Positions 47,336 to 56,253 are shown, numbered from the stretch's first letter. The stretch: 64,000 nucleotides of DNA from Halobacterium salinarum DSM 3754 (GCF_008124605.1 NZ_VRYN01000001.1:794772-858771), one strand, 5' to 3'. Notes: a model not told the origin generated them from the letters alone. Numbers and translations are program-made.

Positions 47336-47524
47336 ATGAGAATGGTCGGGGGTTTGTTATACACGCGCCGCCAGCCCGCCGGCTTCGGCTCCGGGATGCT
47401 TGCGGCCGCCGGTGCCTTGGATCGGTGTGGACTGCACGCACTCCCCCTGCGTCACCGCGTCGCCGAGTCGCTGCGACCGCCCCACAGGTGTGCCGCCACA
47501 CCCAACTGGGGGTGGACGGTGTAA
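47336..47524 (+). CDS. Small leader ORF before the CHAT gene (62 aa)
   Basis: The frame starts at an ATG placed at leaderless distance from a TATA element and ends with TAA two bases before a GTG that can begin the CHAT protein. The product is basic and Arg/Pro-rich, starting MRMVGGLLYTRRQPAG. It may be a small gene translationally coupled to the CHAT gene, or a chance frame inside its leader. Confidence 0.4.
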   Translation: MRMVGGLLYTRRQPAGFGSGMLAAAGALDRCGLHALPLRHRVAESLRPPHRCAATPNWGWTV

Positions 47525-47526
47525 CC

Positions 47527-49668
47527 GTGCCAGCGGCCAGTTGCCTCGAGATGATCGTTCCGCTGTCCGACGGCCACACCGGCCTGGCGCTGAACGACAA
47601 CATCTACAACCGACGCGTCGTCATGCGCACGCCGACCCGGGTCGCGCCGACGCCGACGGATCCGTCCACGTTCCTCTTTCCCGTCGAGGAAGCCGCGCGC
47701 GTCCACACCGACCGGCTCACTACCGCCAAGCCGAGCATGGTGTTCATCCGCGATGACGCCACGGGCGACCCCCTCGACGCCCTCACTGAACCCCAGTCGG
47801 TCACCGTCTCACACGACGACCCACGCCTCCTGGAGTTCCAAACGCCGGTCCGGACGTACGTCCGAGTGCCCGGCGGGACGACTACCACGGTGACGATGAC
47901 ACTCGACGACGTCACGGTCAGCTTCCCGGACGCACACGACCTCCAGATCGGCGTCCGGAGCCAGCACTCCCACCCGATCGGCGAGATCACAACCACCACC
48001 GACCCGGTGGACGTGATGGCGGCAGTCGAACAGTTCGGCGCGGCCCTCCAGACGCCGTCGCCAGAGCGGTCGTGGCCGACGCTTCGGGGCCACCCGCCCC
48101 GACTGACCGTCGGCCAGCCCGACTCGACCGCCCACAGCCTGTCCCGCCCGGACGTGGACGTGACTGTCGGCGTGCCGCCGGAGATCGGTGCCGTGTACGC
48201 GGTCACGCCGCTCGCGTTCTATCTGGGGGCCCGCGTCGAACCGTCGTCGACGCCGTCCGTGACCGCCGGCGGGCACCAGATCGCGACGTTCCCGCGGGAC
48301 ACGCTCGGCCGGGCCGCCGGGGCCCTCCTCAAGCACGTGTTCACGCTGGACTGCGTGGTTCGGTCCGTCGGGCTCTACGACCTGGACACGCCCGCCCGAG
48401 ACACGCTCACGGCCGCCTTCGACTGGACGCGGGACGACCTGCAGCGGCTCTATGACATGCCCCTGGCCGCTCGCCTGCAAGCGTACACCGAGTACCCCCA
48501 GGAGACGGTGCTCGCGGCGGCACCCCGGTGGCGCCATACGGTCATGGTCGCTGACGACCCTCGCCCCATCGAGCATCTGTCCTTCCTCGCGAACGACCTG
48601 GCGGTCGTCCGCACGCTTCCCGACGCCACGCCGGACTCAGCGCCCGCGCTCTCGGCGGCCGTCGACGAGTTCATGCGCTCCACGACCGACACCGCATCGG
48701 ACACCCGCGGCCACGGTGTGGTCCCCGACGAGTTCGTCGCGGTGCCCGAGACGGACACCATGGAGACGTCGTACATCGGCCCGGGGGTTCCAGTCGGCGA
48801 CACGAAGCTGATCGCCGACGCCTACGACGCCCGGTTCAGCCACTCTTCGACCGACTCCGTCTCGGTCAACGTGGTGTGCAACGAGGACGACATGTGGGAC
48901 GAATACAGCGAGTTCTCGCTGTACGGGAACCGCGACGGCCTCGAATTCGACGTTTCGGTTACGCGCAACGCTACCCGGGCGGAGCTCGCCGACGTGCTCA
49001 CGTCAATGGGTGACACCGATTTCTTTCACTACATCGGTCACGTCCGGGACGGCACCCAGTTCGTGTGCACGGACGGCGCGCTCTCGTTCGATCAGATCGC
49101 CGCCACGACGACGCCGCCACGCGTGTTCCTGTTGAACGGGTGTTCGTCGTACGAACTCGGCCGTGCGTTCATCGACGCGGGGTCCCAGGCGGGGATCATC
49201 ACAGTGCGCCCGATCGGCAACGACGCGGCGATGCTCATCGGCCAGAACATCGCCCGGTTCGTCAACCAGGGGTTTTCGCCCCGGTCCGCGCTCGCGATCG
49301 TCCAGCGGTACGGGCGTGCCGACGATAAGTACATGGTTCTCGGTGATGGGGGCTATCAGGTTGCACAGAGCAAGAGCGGCATCCCAGTGGTTGCTCACTT
49401 GACTACGGCCTCCTCAGACAGCTCTCAGCGGTATCGGTTCTCCGTTGAAATGTTCCCCTCAGAGCACGACAGCCTTGGGGGTATCTACAGCCCGAACTTC
49501 GATGCACTCTCTCAACAGCTCTACGCCGGCTGTACTCCTACCGTTACAGCGGCTGCACAGGAAGTGCAGTCGTTTCTCGATCTAGATAGTCAGATGCCGG
49601 TTGTACTGGATGGGTCCCTCCATTGGGCCCCTCCACTCGAGGTCTCTCCGTGCTCTACGGACCCTTAA
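47527..49668 (+). CDS. CHAT-type caspase-like protein (haloarchaeal family)
   Basis: The product is 713 residues from the GTG at 47527, or 705 from ATG 47551. A frame 34 codons longer is open but looks non-native. The C-terminal third carries the CHAT peptidase pattern: FFHYIGH with His505, then RVFLLNGCSSYELG with Cys539 after a hydrophobic strand. NVVCNEDDM (start of the fold) and a late IGQNIARFVNQGFSPRSALAI are also typical. The N-terminal part (about 1-400) is beta-rich and contains LRGHPPRL. No signal peptide is seen. CHAT domains are cysteine proteases, often in immunity or programmed death. The last about 100 residues use notably more A/T-ending codons. Confidence 0.78.
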   Translation: MPAASCLEMIVPLSDGHTGLALNDNIYNRRVVMRTPTRVAPTPTDPSTFLFPVEEAARVHTDRLTTAKPSMVFIRDDATGDPLDALTEPQSVTVSHDDPRLLEFQTPVRTYVRVPGGTTTTVTMTLDDVTVSFPDAHDLQIGVRSQHSHPIGEITTTTDPVDVMAAVEQFGAALQTPSPERSWPTLRGHPPRLTVGQPDSTAHSLSRPDVDVTVGVPPEIGAVYAVTPLAFYLGARVEPSSTPSVTAGGHQIATFPRDTLGRAAGALLKHVFTLDCVVRSVGLYDLDTPARDTLTAAFDWTRDDLQRLYDMPLAARLQAYTEYPQETVLAAAPRWRHTVMVADDPRPIEHLSFLANDLAVVRTLPDATPDSAPALSAAVDEFMRSTTDTASDTRGHGVVPDEFVAVPETDTMETSYIGPGVPVGDTKLIADAYDARFSHSSTDSVSVNVVCNEDDMWDEYSEFSLYGNRDGLEFDVSVTRNATRAELADVLTSMGDTDFFHYIGHVRDGTQFVCTDGALSFDQIAATTTPPRVFLLNGCSSYELGRAFIDAGSQAGIITVRPIGNDAAMLIGQNIARFVNQGFSPRSALAIVQRYGRADDKYMVLGDGGYQVAQSKSGIPVVAHLTTASSDSSQRYRFSVEMFPSEHDSLGGIYSPNFDALSQQLYAGCTPTVTAAAQEVQSFLDLDSQMPVVLDGSLHWAPPLEVSPCSTDP

Positions 49669-49970
49669 CCACAACTCCGTTCGCGGTGTGCTCGGGCGTG
49701 TTCGCTCGCTTCTTTCGTGCCGTGCGGGGGGTGTCTCGTGGCATTGCAATCGTTAGTATCCGGTCCACGTAGTTGAAATTTTCTATATTAGACTACTCAA
49801 AACTTACTTTCATTTTGCGTGCAATTATACCTGGCCAACTGATCCACTACAGCCACAGCCCCCAGTCGCGTTTCGACAAACGGGTCTCCGCCGCTTGTGC
49901 TGTGACTCACCATCGAACACGCACGCTGAAGCAGAAGTCTGAAGTACAGCCACCGGCTCAACCAGTATGC
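49669..49970. other. Low-GC gap between the CHAT gene and tRNA-Ala
   Basis: These 302 bases hold no gene I can support. Segment 49775-49835 (TTGAAATTTTCTATATTAGA and following) is strikingly A+T-rich for this genome. A 72-residue frame beginning at 49773 has no haloarchaeal character and is rejected. Bases 49868-49970 supply the leader of tRNA-Ala. GAAGTACAG near 49941 is a weak promoter candidate. Confidence 0.6.
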
Positions 49971-50042
49971 GGGCTCGTAGATCAGCGGTAGATCGCTTCC
50001 TTCGCAAGGAAGAGGCCCTGGGTTCAAATCCCAGCGAGTCCA
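49971..50042 (+). tRNA. tRNA-Ala (anticodon CGC)
   Basis: Acceptor GGGCTCG pairs with CGAGTCC (one G-T pair), discriminator A. Anticodon stem CTTCC/GGAAG encloses TTCGCAA (anticodon CGC). D stem GATC/GATC and T arm TGGGTTCAAATCCCA are complete. It is the second alanine isoacceptor in the window, near an atypical low-GC stretch. Confidence 0.96.
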
Positions 50043-50134
50043 TCCTTCTCCCATCCCATCGCCCACCAGCGCCGCCATTGTTCGGCACTGGGTCGCACAC
50101 GCCGCCCGCAGTCCACAGCCGAGTGGCCCAGGGG

Positions 50135-50596
50135 CTACGACGTGGTGAACGTGAAGTGATCGCGGTGGCCGTTGGTGTCGACGACGATCCGGGTCTCCGT
50201 GTTCGGTGCCAGATCAACAGTCACCTCCACGCGCAGCAGCGTGCCCGGCCGCCAGGTGTCAGCGTTCGCGCTCACGACCGTCGTACTCGCGGGTGTTTGA
50301 TACTCCCCATCGACGAGCACAGTGATGTCTCTGGGGTCGCTCAGGGGCGTGCTGTCCCCCGTGTTCTTCACGAGGATCGTGAGCGTATCCGTGGTGTCGT
50401 TGTAGACGCTGTTCGGCGCACCCGGATCGCTGACGACGCTGAACGCGGTGTTGGCGTGTGCGGCGTCGGTGTCGGCGGCGTCGTTGACGCTGTCGCCGAT
50501 GATGGTGGCACTGTCCGTGAGCGCACCGGCGAGCGCGGCCGAGAACAGGATCGCGGCGATAAACAACACGAGGTGGGCCGAGGAGACGGAGGCCAT
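50135..50596 (-). CDS. Archaellum FlaF/FlaG-like (ArlF/ArlG) protein, orphan
   Basis: The 153-residue protein begins MASVSSAHLVLFIAAILFSAALAGALT, a pilin-like N-terminal helix of the type in archaellum stator proteins FlaF/FlaG. It is followed by a beta-sandwich with SVYNDTTDTLTILVKNTGDS and DITVLVDGEYQT, the hallmarks of the FlaF/FlaG domain. No other archaellum gene is nearby. It could be a paralogue acting in another pilus-like structure. ATG 50596 is taken because the family starts M-A-S-V-S. Confidence 0.82.
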   Translation of the reverse strand: MASVSSAHLVLFIAAILFSAALAGALTDSATIIGDSVNDAADTDAAHANTAFSVVSDPGAPNSVYNDTTDTLTILVKNTGDSTPLSDPRDITVLVDGEYQTPASTTVVSANADTWRPGTLLRVEVTVDLAPNTETRIVVDTNGHRDHFTFTTS

Positions 50597-50722
50597 CAGT
50601 CGCTCACCCCTGTTGCCGCGGGTCGTGCCATCGTTGTTGTTCTGCAACCCGATCGGCTTGAATGTTCGTTCGCGCGCGACATCGCACGCCCAGCGTCACG
50701 CTAATGCATACTGTTTGACAAG

Positions 50723-50729
50723 CTTTACA
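50723..50729 (+). promoter_or_regulatory. TATA element before the 50755 gene
   Basis: CTTTACA lies 26-32 bases before the ATG at 50755. Confidence 0.5.
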
Positions 50730-50754
50730 TTCCACCGTTGACACGCTTGCGGTA

Positions 50755-51297
50755 ATGACTGGCATGGGAGGGGAATGCAGACCACGGGAGGCAGACGCTG
50801 TGATCGTGACCGAACCGGATGTCACTGCAGTCGACGCGGACCCACGCACGGCTTCGACGGCCGTCGGTGTGACCTACGCCTTCGACGCCGAGACCTGGAT
50901 TCGCCGGTGGGGCGCGAACAAGGACCGCGTCGCCGCAGTGACCGCCGGCAGTGGGGACGTGCGCACCGCGACCGCGCGCTCCTCGCCCGCAGCGCACACG
51001 GACGCCGCCCCGATTCAGCTTCCGGCCACGCCGCCGAACGGCTGCGACATGGCCACGGTTGGCGTCATCGTCCACGCGTATCTGGGTGCGTGGGAAACAC
51101 ACGACCCCACGGTGTATCTCGACGGACTCGAACGCAGCGTGGCTGTGACCGACCCTGAAGCGGTGTTCCGATTCCTCCACGCGCTCGTGGCCCGGGCGCG
51201 AGCCGTCGACGGCCGGCTCGTCGCCTCCATCGCGGCGCACGATCTGCCCGCGGACACGGTCAAGACGCTCCTCCCACTGTTCGACGAACGCGTGTGA
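50755..51297 (+). CDS. Haloarchaeal protein of DUF7504-like/signal-output type, unknown
   Basis: The 180-residue soluble protein has a Rossmann-like alternation: GVTYAFDAETWIRRWGANK early, MATVGVIVHAYLGAWETHDP and VYLDGLERSVAVTDPEAVFRFLHAL later, then RLVASIAAHDLPADTVKTL. The VYLDG segment resembles the Walker-B strand of RecA-like domains, but no Walker A is present. It resembles short haloarchaeal proteins often encoded near signalling genes (DUF7504-like, from memory). An ATG three codons in is an alternative start. The dCTP-deaminase-family gene converges directly with no gap. Confidence 0.65.
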   Translation: MTGMGGECRPREADAVIVTEPDVTAVDADPRTASTAVGVTYAFDAETWIRRWGANKDRVAAVTAGSGDVRTATARSSPAAHTDAAPIQLPATPPNGCDMATVGVIVHAYLGAWETHDPTVYLDGLERSVAVTDPEAVFRFLHALVARARAVDGRLVASIAAHDLPADTVKTLLPLFDERV

Positions 51298-51795
51298 CTA
51301 CTCGCCAGGACGGGTGTCCGTGCGCTCGTGCTGGTAGCTCCCGTCGTAGGTGTTTTCGTGGTCTCCGGTCGCCAACACGAGCTGGGCGACGCGTGCGCCA
51401 CGCGCGATCGTGATCTCGTGGTGCACCTCGAACAGGCCTTCGCCGCGGCCGGTGTACCCGGCGTCCCACACGGCCGAATGCAGCATACAGGAGTTCCGCA
51501 TCAGCGACGACCGTGGATAGACGAACCCAACGTGGTTCTCGGGGATGGTGATGGTCTCCGCGTACTGGAGGATGTACGTCCCGGGTTGGATCGTGACCGT
51601 GGTGTCGGTGCTGTCCTCGTCGGCGGTCGGCGTGACCGGGCTGCGGTCGCCGATGGTTTTGCCGTCGGTGTCGATGCGCCCGGGCTCGGTCTGTTCGAGG
51701 ACGGCATCGACTGTGAGGTCGACCCCGTTCGGCTGGATCTGATCGTCGGCAACCGGCTCGACGTGGTCGGCGACGAACGCCCCCCGTTCGTACAT
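51298..51795 (-). CDS. dCTP deaminase/dUTPase superfamily enzyme
   Basis: The 165-residue enzyme has the family motifs QPNGVDLTVD, YPRSSLMRNS (phosphate-binding, Arg-Ser-Ser), WDAGYTGRGE (pyrimidine pocket) and ARVAQLV. Archaeal members hydrolyse dUTP and/or deaminate dCTP to keep uracil out of DNA, and the two activities are hard to separate by eye. The Glu following the GYTGRGEG turn suits dCTP deaminase as well as dUTPase. Start is the ATG at 51795. Confidence 0.88.
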   Translation of the reverse strand: MYERGAFVADHVEPVADDQIQPNGVDLTVDAVLEQTEPGRIDTDGKTIGDRSPVTPTADEDSTDTTVTIQPGTYILQYAETITIPENHVGFVYPRSSLMRNSCMLHSAVWDAGYTGRGEGLFEVHHEITIARGARVAQLVLATGDHENTYDGSYQHERTDTRPGE

Positions 51796-51892
51796 GCCTG
51801 CCGTTCGGTGGGGCCGCCTGGAATCGGTTTCGATTCCACTCTTCGCCTGTTCATTTCAATTTATAACTATATAAATCACAGTTTCTAGCGAA

Positions 51893-51900
51893 AAATATTA
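51893..51900 (+). promoter_or_regulatory. TATA element before the halolysin gene
   Basis: AAATATTA lies about 33 bases before the ATG at 51930. A second AT-rich element (TTATAACTATATAAA, 51861-51875) is nearby, possibly serving the divergent dCTP-deaminase-family gene or a second start site. Confidence 0.5.
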
Positions 51901-51929
51901 AGTAAGTGTACACTGTTCTGGCGAGTGGG

Positions 51930-53495
51930 ATGGCAGACAATACCAACGTCACGAGGCGTAGTTTCCTGACCGCGACCGGTGCGGCCGCCGGGTCAGTCGC
52001 ACTGGTCGGCGTCAGCGCCGGGGAGTCCGACGACCCCTGGAACTCCGACCGCAGCGAGTACATCGTCGGCGTGTCCAACGTCGAAGACGACCCACAGCAG
52101 CACGTCGAGCAGTATCTGCAGGGCCAAGAGCAAGTCGGCAGCGTGCAGGAACGGCTCAACACCGCCGTTGTGGGCCTGCCAGCCGACGCCCCCGAGTCAG
52201 TGCGCAAGCAGTTCGTCGACCGACTCGAATCGCGTGACACAATCAAGTACGTCGAGCAGAACGTCGAACTGCAGGCACAACTCGTGCCCAACGACCCACG
52301 CTTCGGCGATCAGTACGCCGACCAGCAGGTCAATGCCCCCGAGGCGTGGGACACCACGACCGGCGATGCAGGCGTCACGATCGGCGTCGTCGACCAGGGT
52401 GTAAAATACGACCATCCGGACCTCGACGGCAACATCGACCGCTCGGTGTCCAACGGTGGCCGTGACTTCGTCGACGACGACGGCGACCCGTATCCGGACT
52501 CGCTGAACGAGGAGATCCACGGCACGCACGTCGCCGGCATCGCCGCTGCCGAAGTCAACAACGGCAACGGCGTCACCGGGATCGGGAATTCGAGCGTGAT
52601 CGCCGGCCGTGCTCTCTCCGAGCGTGGCTCCGGATCCACGGCGGACATCGCCGACGCAATCACGTGGGCGGCCAACGAGGGCGCTGACGTCATCAACCTC
52701 TCGCTCGGTGGCGGCGGATACACGAACACGATGCAAAACGCCGTCACGTACGCGGCCAACCAGGGCGCACTCGTCGTCGCCGCGGCCGGCAACGACGGGA
52801 GCGGCTCGGTCTCGTACCCCGCCGCGTACGGCGGTGTGCTCGCCGTGAGCGCGCTCGACCCCGACGAGTCGCTGGCGTCGTACTCCAACTACGGGCCGAA
52901 GATCGACCTGGCCGCCCCCGGGACGAACGTGTTGTCCACGTGGACGGCAGACGACTACGAATCGATCTCCGGCACGTCGATGGCCACACCCGTTGTCGCC
53001 GGTGTTGCGGGGCTCACGCTCGCACAGTGGGAGCTTTCGAACGCCGAACTCCGCAATCACCTGAAGGCAACCGCCGTCGACATCGGGCTGTCCGACCGCC
53101 AGCAGGGCGCTGGTCGCGTCGACGCCGCCAACGCCGTCAACACCGATCCCGGCTCCGGTGGTGGCGGCGGTGGCGACTCGACGTCGTCGAGCGTCTCCGG
53201 CTCGCTGCGCGGCCGTGGGGACAGCAACTGCTGGTCGTTCTCCTACGAGTACAGCAACCCGAGCCAGGTCGTCATCGAACTCGATGGCCCGGGGGACGCG
53301 GACTTCGACCTGTACGCGAACACGAGCACCAACGCCTGTCCGACCACGTCGAGCTACGAGTTCCGGTCGTGGACGACCGGCTCCCAGGAGTCGATCACCA
53401 TCGACAACCCGGACACGTCCGTGGATCTGAACGTGCTCGCGTACGCTTACAGCGGCCGCGGTGACCTCACCGTGACCGTCACCGAGTACAAGTAA
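51930..53495 (+). CDS. Secreted halolysin-type subtilisin-like serine protease
   Basis: The 521-residue exported protease has a Tat signal (TRRSFLTATGAAAGSVALVG) and an inhibitor_I9-like propeptide (YIVGVSNV to TIKYVEQNVELQA). The S8 catalytic domain has Asp155 (GVVDQGVKYDHPD), His197 (HGTHVAG) and Ser350 (GTSMATP). After a Gly-rich linker, a C-terminal extension with two Cys (SNCWSFSYEY and TNACPTTSSY) resembles the PPC-like tail of halolysins, needed for activity in salt. The ATG at 51930 puts RR near the start. An upstream in-frame ATG at 51906 lies too close to the TATA element. Confidence 0.93.
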   Translation: MADNTNVTRRSFLTATGAAAGSVALVGVSAGESDDPWNSDRSEYIVGVSNVEDDPQQHVEQYLQGQEQVGSVQERLNTAVVGLPADAPESVRKQFVDRLESRDTIKYVEQNVELQAQLVPNDPRFGDQYADQQVNAPEAWDTTTGDAGVTIGVVDQGVKYDHPDLDGNIDRSVSNGGRDFVDDDGDPYPDSLNEEIHGTHVAGIAAAEVNNGNGVTGIGNSSVIAGRALSERGSGSTADIADAITWAANEGADVINLSLGGGGYTNTMQNAVTYAANQGALVVAAAGNDGSGSVSYPAAYGGVLAVSALDPDESLASYSNYGPKIDLAAPGTNVLSTWTADDYESISGTSMATPVVAGVAGLTLAQWELSNAELRNHLKATAVDIGLSDRQQGAGRVDAANAVNTDPGSGGGGGGDSTSSSVSGSLRGRGDSNCWSFSYEYSNPSQVVIELDGPGDADFDLYANTSTNACPTTSSYEFRSWTTGSQESITIDNPDTSVDLNVLAYAYSGRGDLTVTVTEYK

Positions 53496-53633
53496 TCGAC
53501 CGGACGCGATTCTGACTGTCCTCGGCGGGGGGCGTTCCCCCGGTGCTGCGTTCTTTTGTGGGTTGTGCACATGATCCAATTAAGGACGCTCCGTGTGTAT
53601 TAGGACGGACGCTAACGCCTGAAACACACGGGA

Positions 53634-53640
53634 TTTATAA
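53634..53640 (+). promoter_or_regulatory. TATA element before aconitase
   Basis: TTTATAA lies 27-33 bases before the ATG at 53667, a consensus haloarchaeal promoter with a leaderless transcript. Confidence 0.7.
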
Positions 53641-53666
53641 TCGTAGACGGACCATTTTAGGTCGCT

Positions 53667-55652
53667 ATGGGACAGACGCTTACCGAAAAAATTCTCGATG
53701 ACCACCTCGTCGAGGGCGACCTCCAGCCCGGCGAGGAGATCGGCATCGAGATCGATCAGACGCTCTCCCAAGACACCACTGGGACGATGGTCTGGCTGCA
53801 GTTCGAGGCACTCGAAATGGACGAAGTCCAGACCGAGCTCGCCGCGCAGTACTGCGACCATCAGACCTACCAGTTCGACTTCAAGAACACCGACGACCAC
53901 CGCTTCCTGCGGTCGGCCGCCGGCACCTACGGCGCGTATTTCTCCCGGCCCGGCAACGGCATCTGCCACAACGTTCACAAGGAGAACTTCGCCGCGCCCG
54001 GCAAGACCCTGCTCGGGTCCGACAGCCACACGCCGACCCCCGGCGGTCTCGGCCAGCTCGCCATCGGCGCGGGCGGCATCGACATCGCCGTCGCGATGGG
54101 CGGCGGCGCGTACTACGTCGAGATGCCCGAGGTCGTCAACGTTCGGCTCGAAGGCGAGCTCCCCGAGTGGGCCACCGCCAAAGACGTCATCCTCGAGCTC
54201 CTGCGCCGCCTCTCCGTGAAGGGTGGCGTCGGCAAGGTGCTCGAGTACACCGGGCCTGGCGTGGAGTCGCTGTCCGTCCCGGAGCGAACCACCATCACGA
54301 ACATGGGCACCGAGCTCGGTGCGACGTCCTCGATCTTCCCGACGGACGACCGCACCGAAGACTGGCTCGCCCGGTTCGACCGCGAAGACGAGTTCGTCGA
54401 CCTCCAGGCCGACGCCGACGCCGAGTACGCCGACGAGATCGTCGTCGACCTCTCGGATCTCGAACCGCTCATCGCAGAGCCGTCGATGCCCGACAACGTC
54501 GTCCCGGTCCGCGAGGTCGCGGGCCAGGAGGTCGAACAGGTCATGGTCGGCTCCTGCACGAACGGCGCCTACGAGGACGTCCTGCCGGCCGCCAAGATGC
54601 TGGAGGGCCGCGAGGTCTCCAAGCACACCGAGATGATCGTCGCGCCGGGCTCCAAGCAGGCCTCCGAGATGCTCGCCCGCGAGGGCTGGACGGCCGAGAT
54701 GATGGCCGCCGGCGTGAACTTCAGCGAGGCGACGTGCGGTGCCTGTATCGGCATCGGTCACGTGCCGGCCTCCGATTCGGTGAGCCTCCGGACGTTCAAC
54801 CGCAACTTCGAGGGCCGGTCGGGCATCGAGGACGACTCCGTGTACCTCTGCTCGCCGGAGGTCGCGACCGCGTCGGCGATCGCCGGCGAGATCGTCGATC
54901 CGCGCGACCTCTCCGATGACCTCGGTGACCTCGAGGCCCCCGGCTTCGAGATGGGGACCTCGTACTCCGGCGGCTACGGGGCGGGCGACACCGACATCAT
55001 CACGCCCGAGGAGTCCATCGACGACGACCTCATCAAGGGCCCGAACATCTCCAGTGTACCGGTCAAAGACCCGCTGGGTGCGGACGTACGTGGTGAGACC
55101 CTGCTGAAGATGCAGGACAACATCACGACCGACCACATCATTCCGGCGACCTCCGACATCCTGAAGTTCCGCTCGAACATCGAGCGGCTCTCGGAGTTCA
55201 CCCTCTCGCGCATCGACGACACGTTCGCCGAGCGCGCGAAGGCAGCCGACAGCGGCGTGCTCGTTGCCGGGGAGAACTACGGGCAGGGGTCCTCCCGCGA
55301 GCACGCGGCGATGTGCCCGATGTTCCTCGGCGTGGAGTCCGTCCTCGCCCAGAGCTTCGCCCGCATCCACAAGGCGAACCTCTTCAACTTCGGGATCCTG
55401 CCGCTGAACATCGACGAGGAGACGTACGCCCGCATCGAGCAGGGCGACGACGTCGAGGTCGTCGACGACGTTGCGGCCGCCGTCGCGGACGGCCAGGAGG
55501 AGTTCACGGTCCGCGTGAACGACGACTGGGAGGCGACCGCGACCCTCGACGCCTCGGAGCGCGAGCGCCGCACGCTCGCCGCCGGTGGCAAGCTGTCGCT
55601 GACGAAGCAGCGCCACAGCGAGGGCTCGGGCGCCGCGCCCGCCGACGACTGA
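53667..55652 (+). CDS. acn: Aconitate hydratase
   Basis: The 661-residue enzyme isomerises citrate to isocitrate in the TCA cycle. The cluster ligands for 4Fe-4S are in GSCTNGAYEDVL and EATCGACIGIGH. LLGSDSHTPTPGGLG (substrate His), NYGQGSSREHAAM and the swivel domain at the C-terminus (GEETYARIEQGDD-like strand) are family-typical. The length is shorter than bacterial AcnA and fits the archaeal/mitochondrial-like type. A short, strongly acidic start follows MGQTLTEKIL. Confidence 0.95.
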   Translation: MGQTLTEKILDDHLVEGDLQPGEEIGIEIDQTLSQDTTGTMVWLQFEALEMDEVQTELAAQYCDHQTYQFDFKNTDDHRFLRSAAGTYGAYFSRPGNGICHNVHKENFAAPGKTLLGSDSHTPTPGGLGQLAIGAGGIDIAVAMGGGAYYVEMPEVVNVRLEGELPEWATAKDVILELLRRLSVKGGVGKVLEYTGPGVESLSVPERTTITNMGTELGATSSIFPTDDRTEDWLARFDREDEFVDLQADADAEYADEIVVDLSDLEPLIAEPSMPDNVVPVREVAGQEVEQVMVGSCTNGAYEDVLPAAKMLEGREVSKHTEMIVAPGSKQASEMLAREGWTAEMMAAGVNFSEATCGACIGIGHVPASDSVSLRTFNRNFEGRSGIEDDSVYLCSPEVATASAIAGEIVDPRDLSDDLGDLEAPGFEMGTSYSGGYGAGDTDIITPEESIDDDLIKGPNISSVPVKDPLGADVRGETLLKMQDNITTDHIIPATSDILKFRSNIERLSEFTLSRIDDTFAERAKAADSGVLVAGENYGQGSSREHAAMCPMFLGVESVLAQSFARIHKANLFNFGILPLNIDEETYARIEQGDDVEVVDDVAAAVADGQEEFTVRVNDDWEATATLDASERERRTLAAGGKLSLTKQRHSEGSGAAPADD

Positions 55653-55736
55653 CTGCCGGTAGTCGGTCCACAACGCGTTTTTCGACCACGTGTGTCGGCC
55701 GTAGGTGATAAGCCCAACCGTGACGTATGCCGCGGT

Positions 55737-56231
55737 GTGACGGCGGTTCAACGCGGTGATCCGGACGTGTGGGTTCGGCAGGCGACGCGCGCGGACCTGC
55801 TCGCCATCGTTCGTATCGAGCAGTCCGTGTTCTCGCATCCGTGGCCGTACGCGGCCTTCGAGCGGCAGCTGGACACGGCCGGGTTCCTGGTGGCGGCCGA
55901 GCAGTCCGGGCTGGACAGCGTCGCGGGCTACGTCGTCGGGGACACCATTCCGGGCCACGGGCGGCCGCTCGGCCACATCAAGGACATCGCCGTGCGCTCC
56001 ACGCGCCAGGGCGACGGCATCGGGCGGCTGTTGTTGTCGCGGGGGGTGGCGGCGCTGGCGGGGCAGGGCGCACACACCGTCAAACTCGAAGTGCGGGAGA
56101 GCAACGAGGTGGCTCGACACCTCTACGAGGAGTTCGGCTTCGAGTACATCCGGCGGCTTCCGGAGTATTACGCCGACGGGGAGGACGCCGGGGTCATGGC
56201 CGTGCGCCTGGCGGACCGTGACGGGTTTTAG
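55737..56231 (+). CDS. rimI: RimI-like N-alpha-acetyltransferase
   Basis: The 164-residue GNAT protein starts at GTG (TAVQRGDPDVWVRQATRADL). A GATAAG element lies about 27 bases upstream. Motif A reads IKDIAVRSTRQGDGIGRLLL (Q/R-x-x-G-x-G). The catalytic-type KLEVRESNEVARHLYEEFGF and RRLPEYYADGEDAGVMAV end are hallmarks of archaeal Ard1/RimI enzymes, which acetylate protein N-termini. A Met 15 codons earlier in frame is the alternative. Confidence 0.88.
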   Translation: MTAVQRGDPDVWVRQATRADLLAIVRIEQSVFSHPWPYAAFERQLDTAGFLVAAEQSGLDSVAGYVVGDTIPGHGRPLGHIKDIAVRSTRQGDGIGRLLLSRGVAALAGQGAHTVKLEVRESNEVARHLYEEFGFEYIRRLPEYYADGEDAGVMAVRLADRDGF

Positions 56232-56253
56232 CGGTGAGCCCGACGGGTGTGGT

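Noticed and set aside
49773-49991. 72-codon frame in the low-GC gap before tRNA-Ala(CGC)
   Set aside because: It runs into the tRNA gene and has basic, low-acid composition unlike haloarchaeal proteins.
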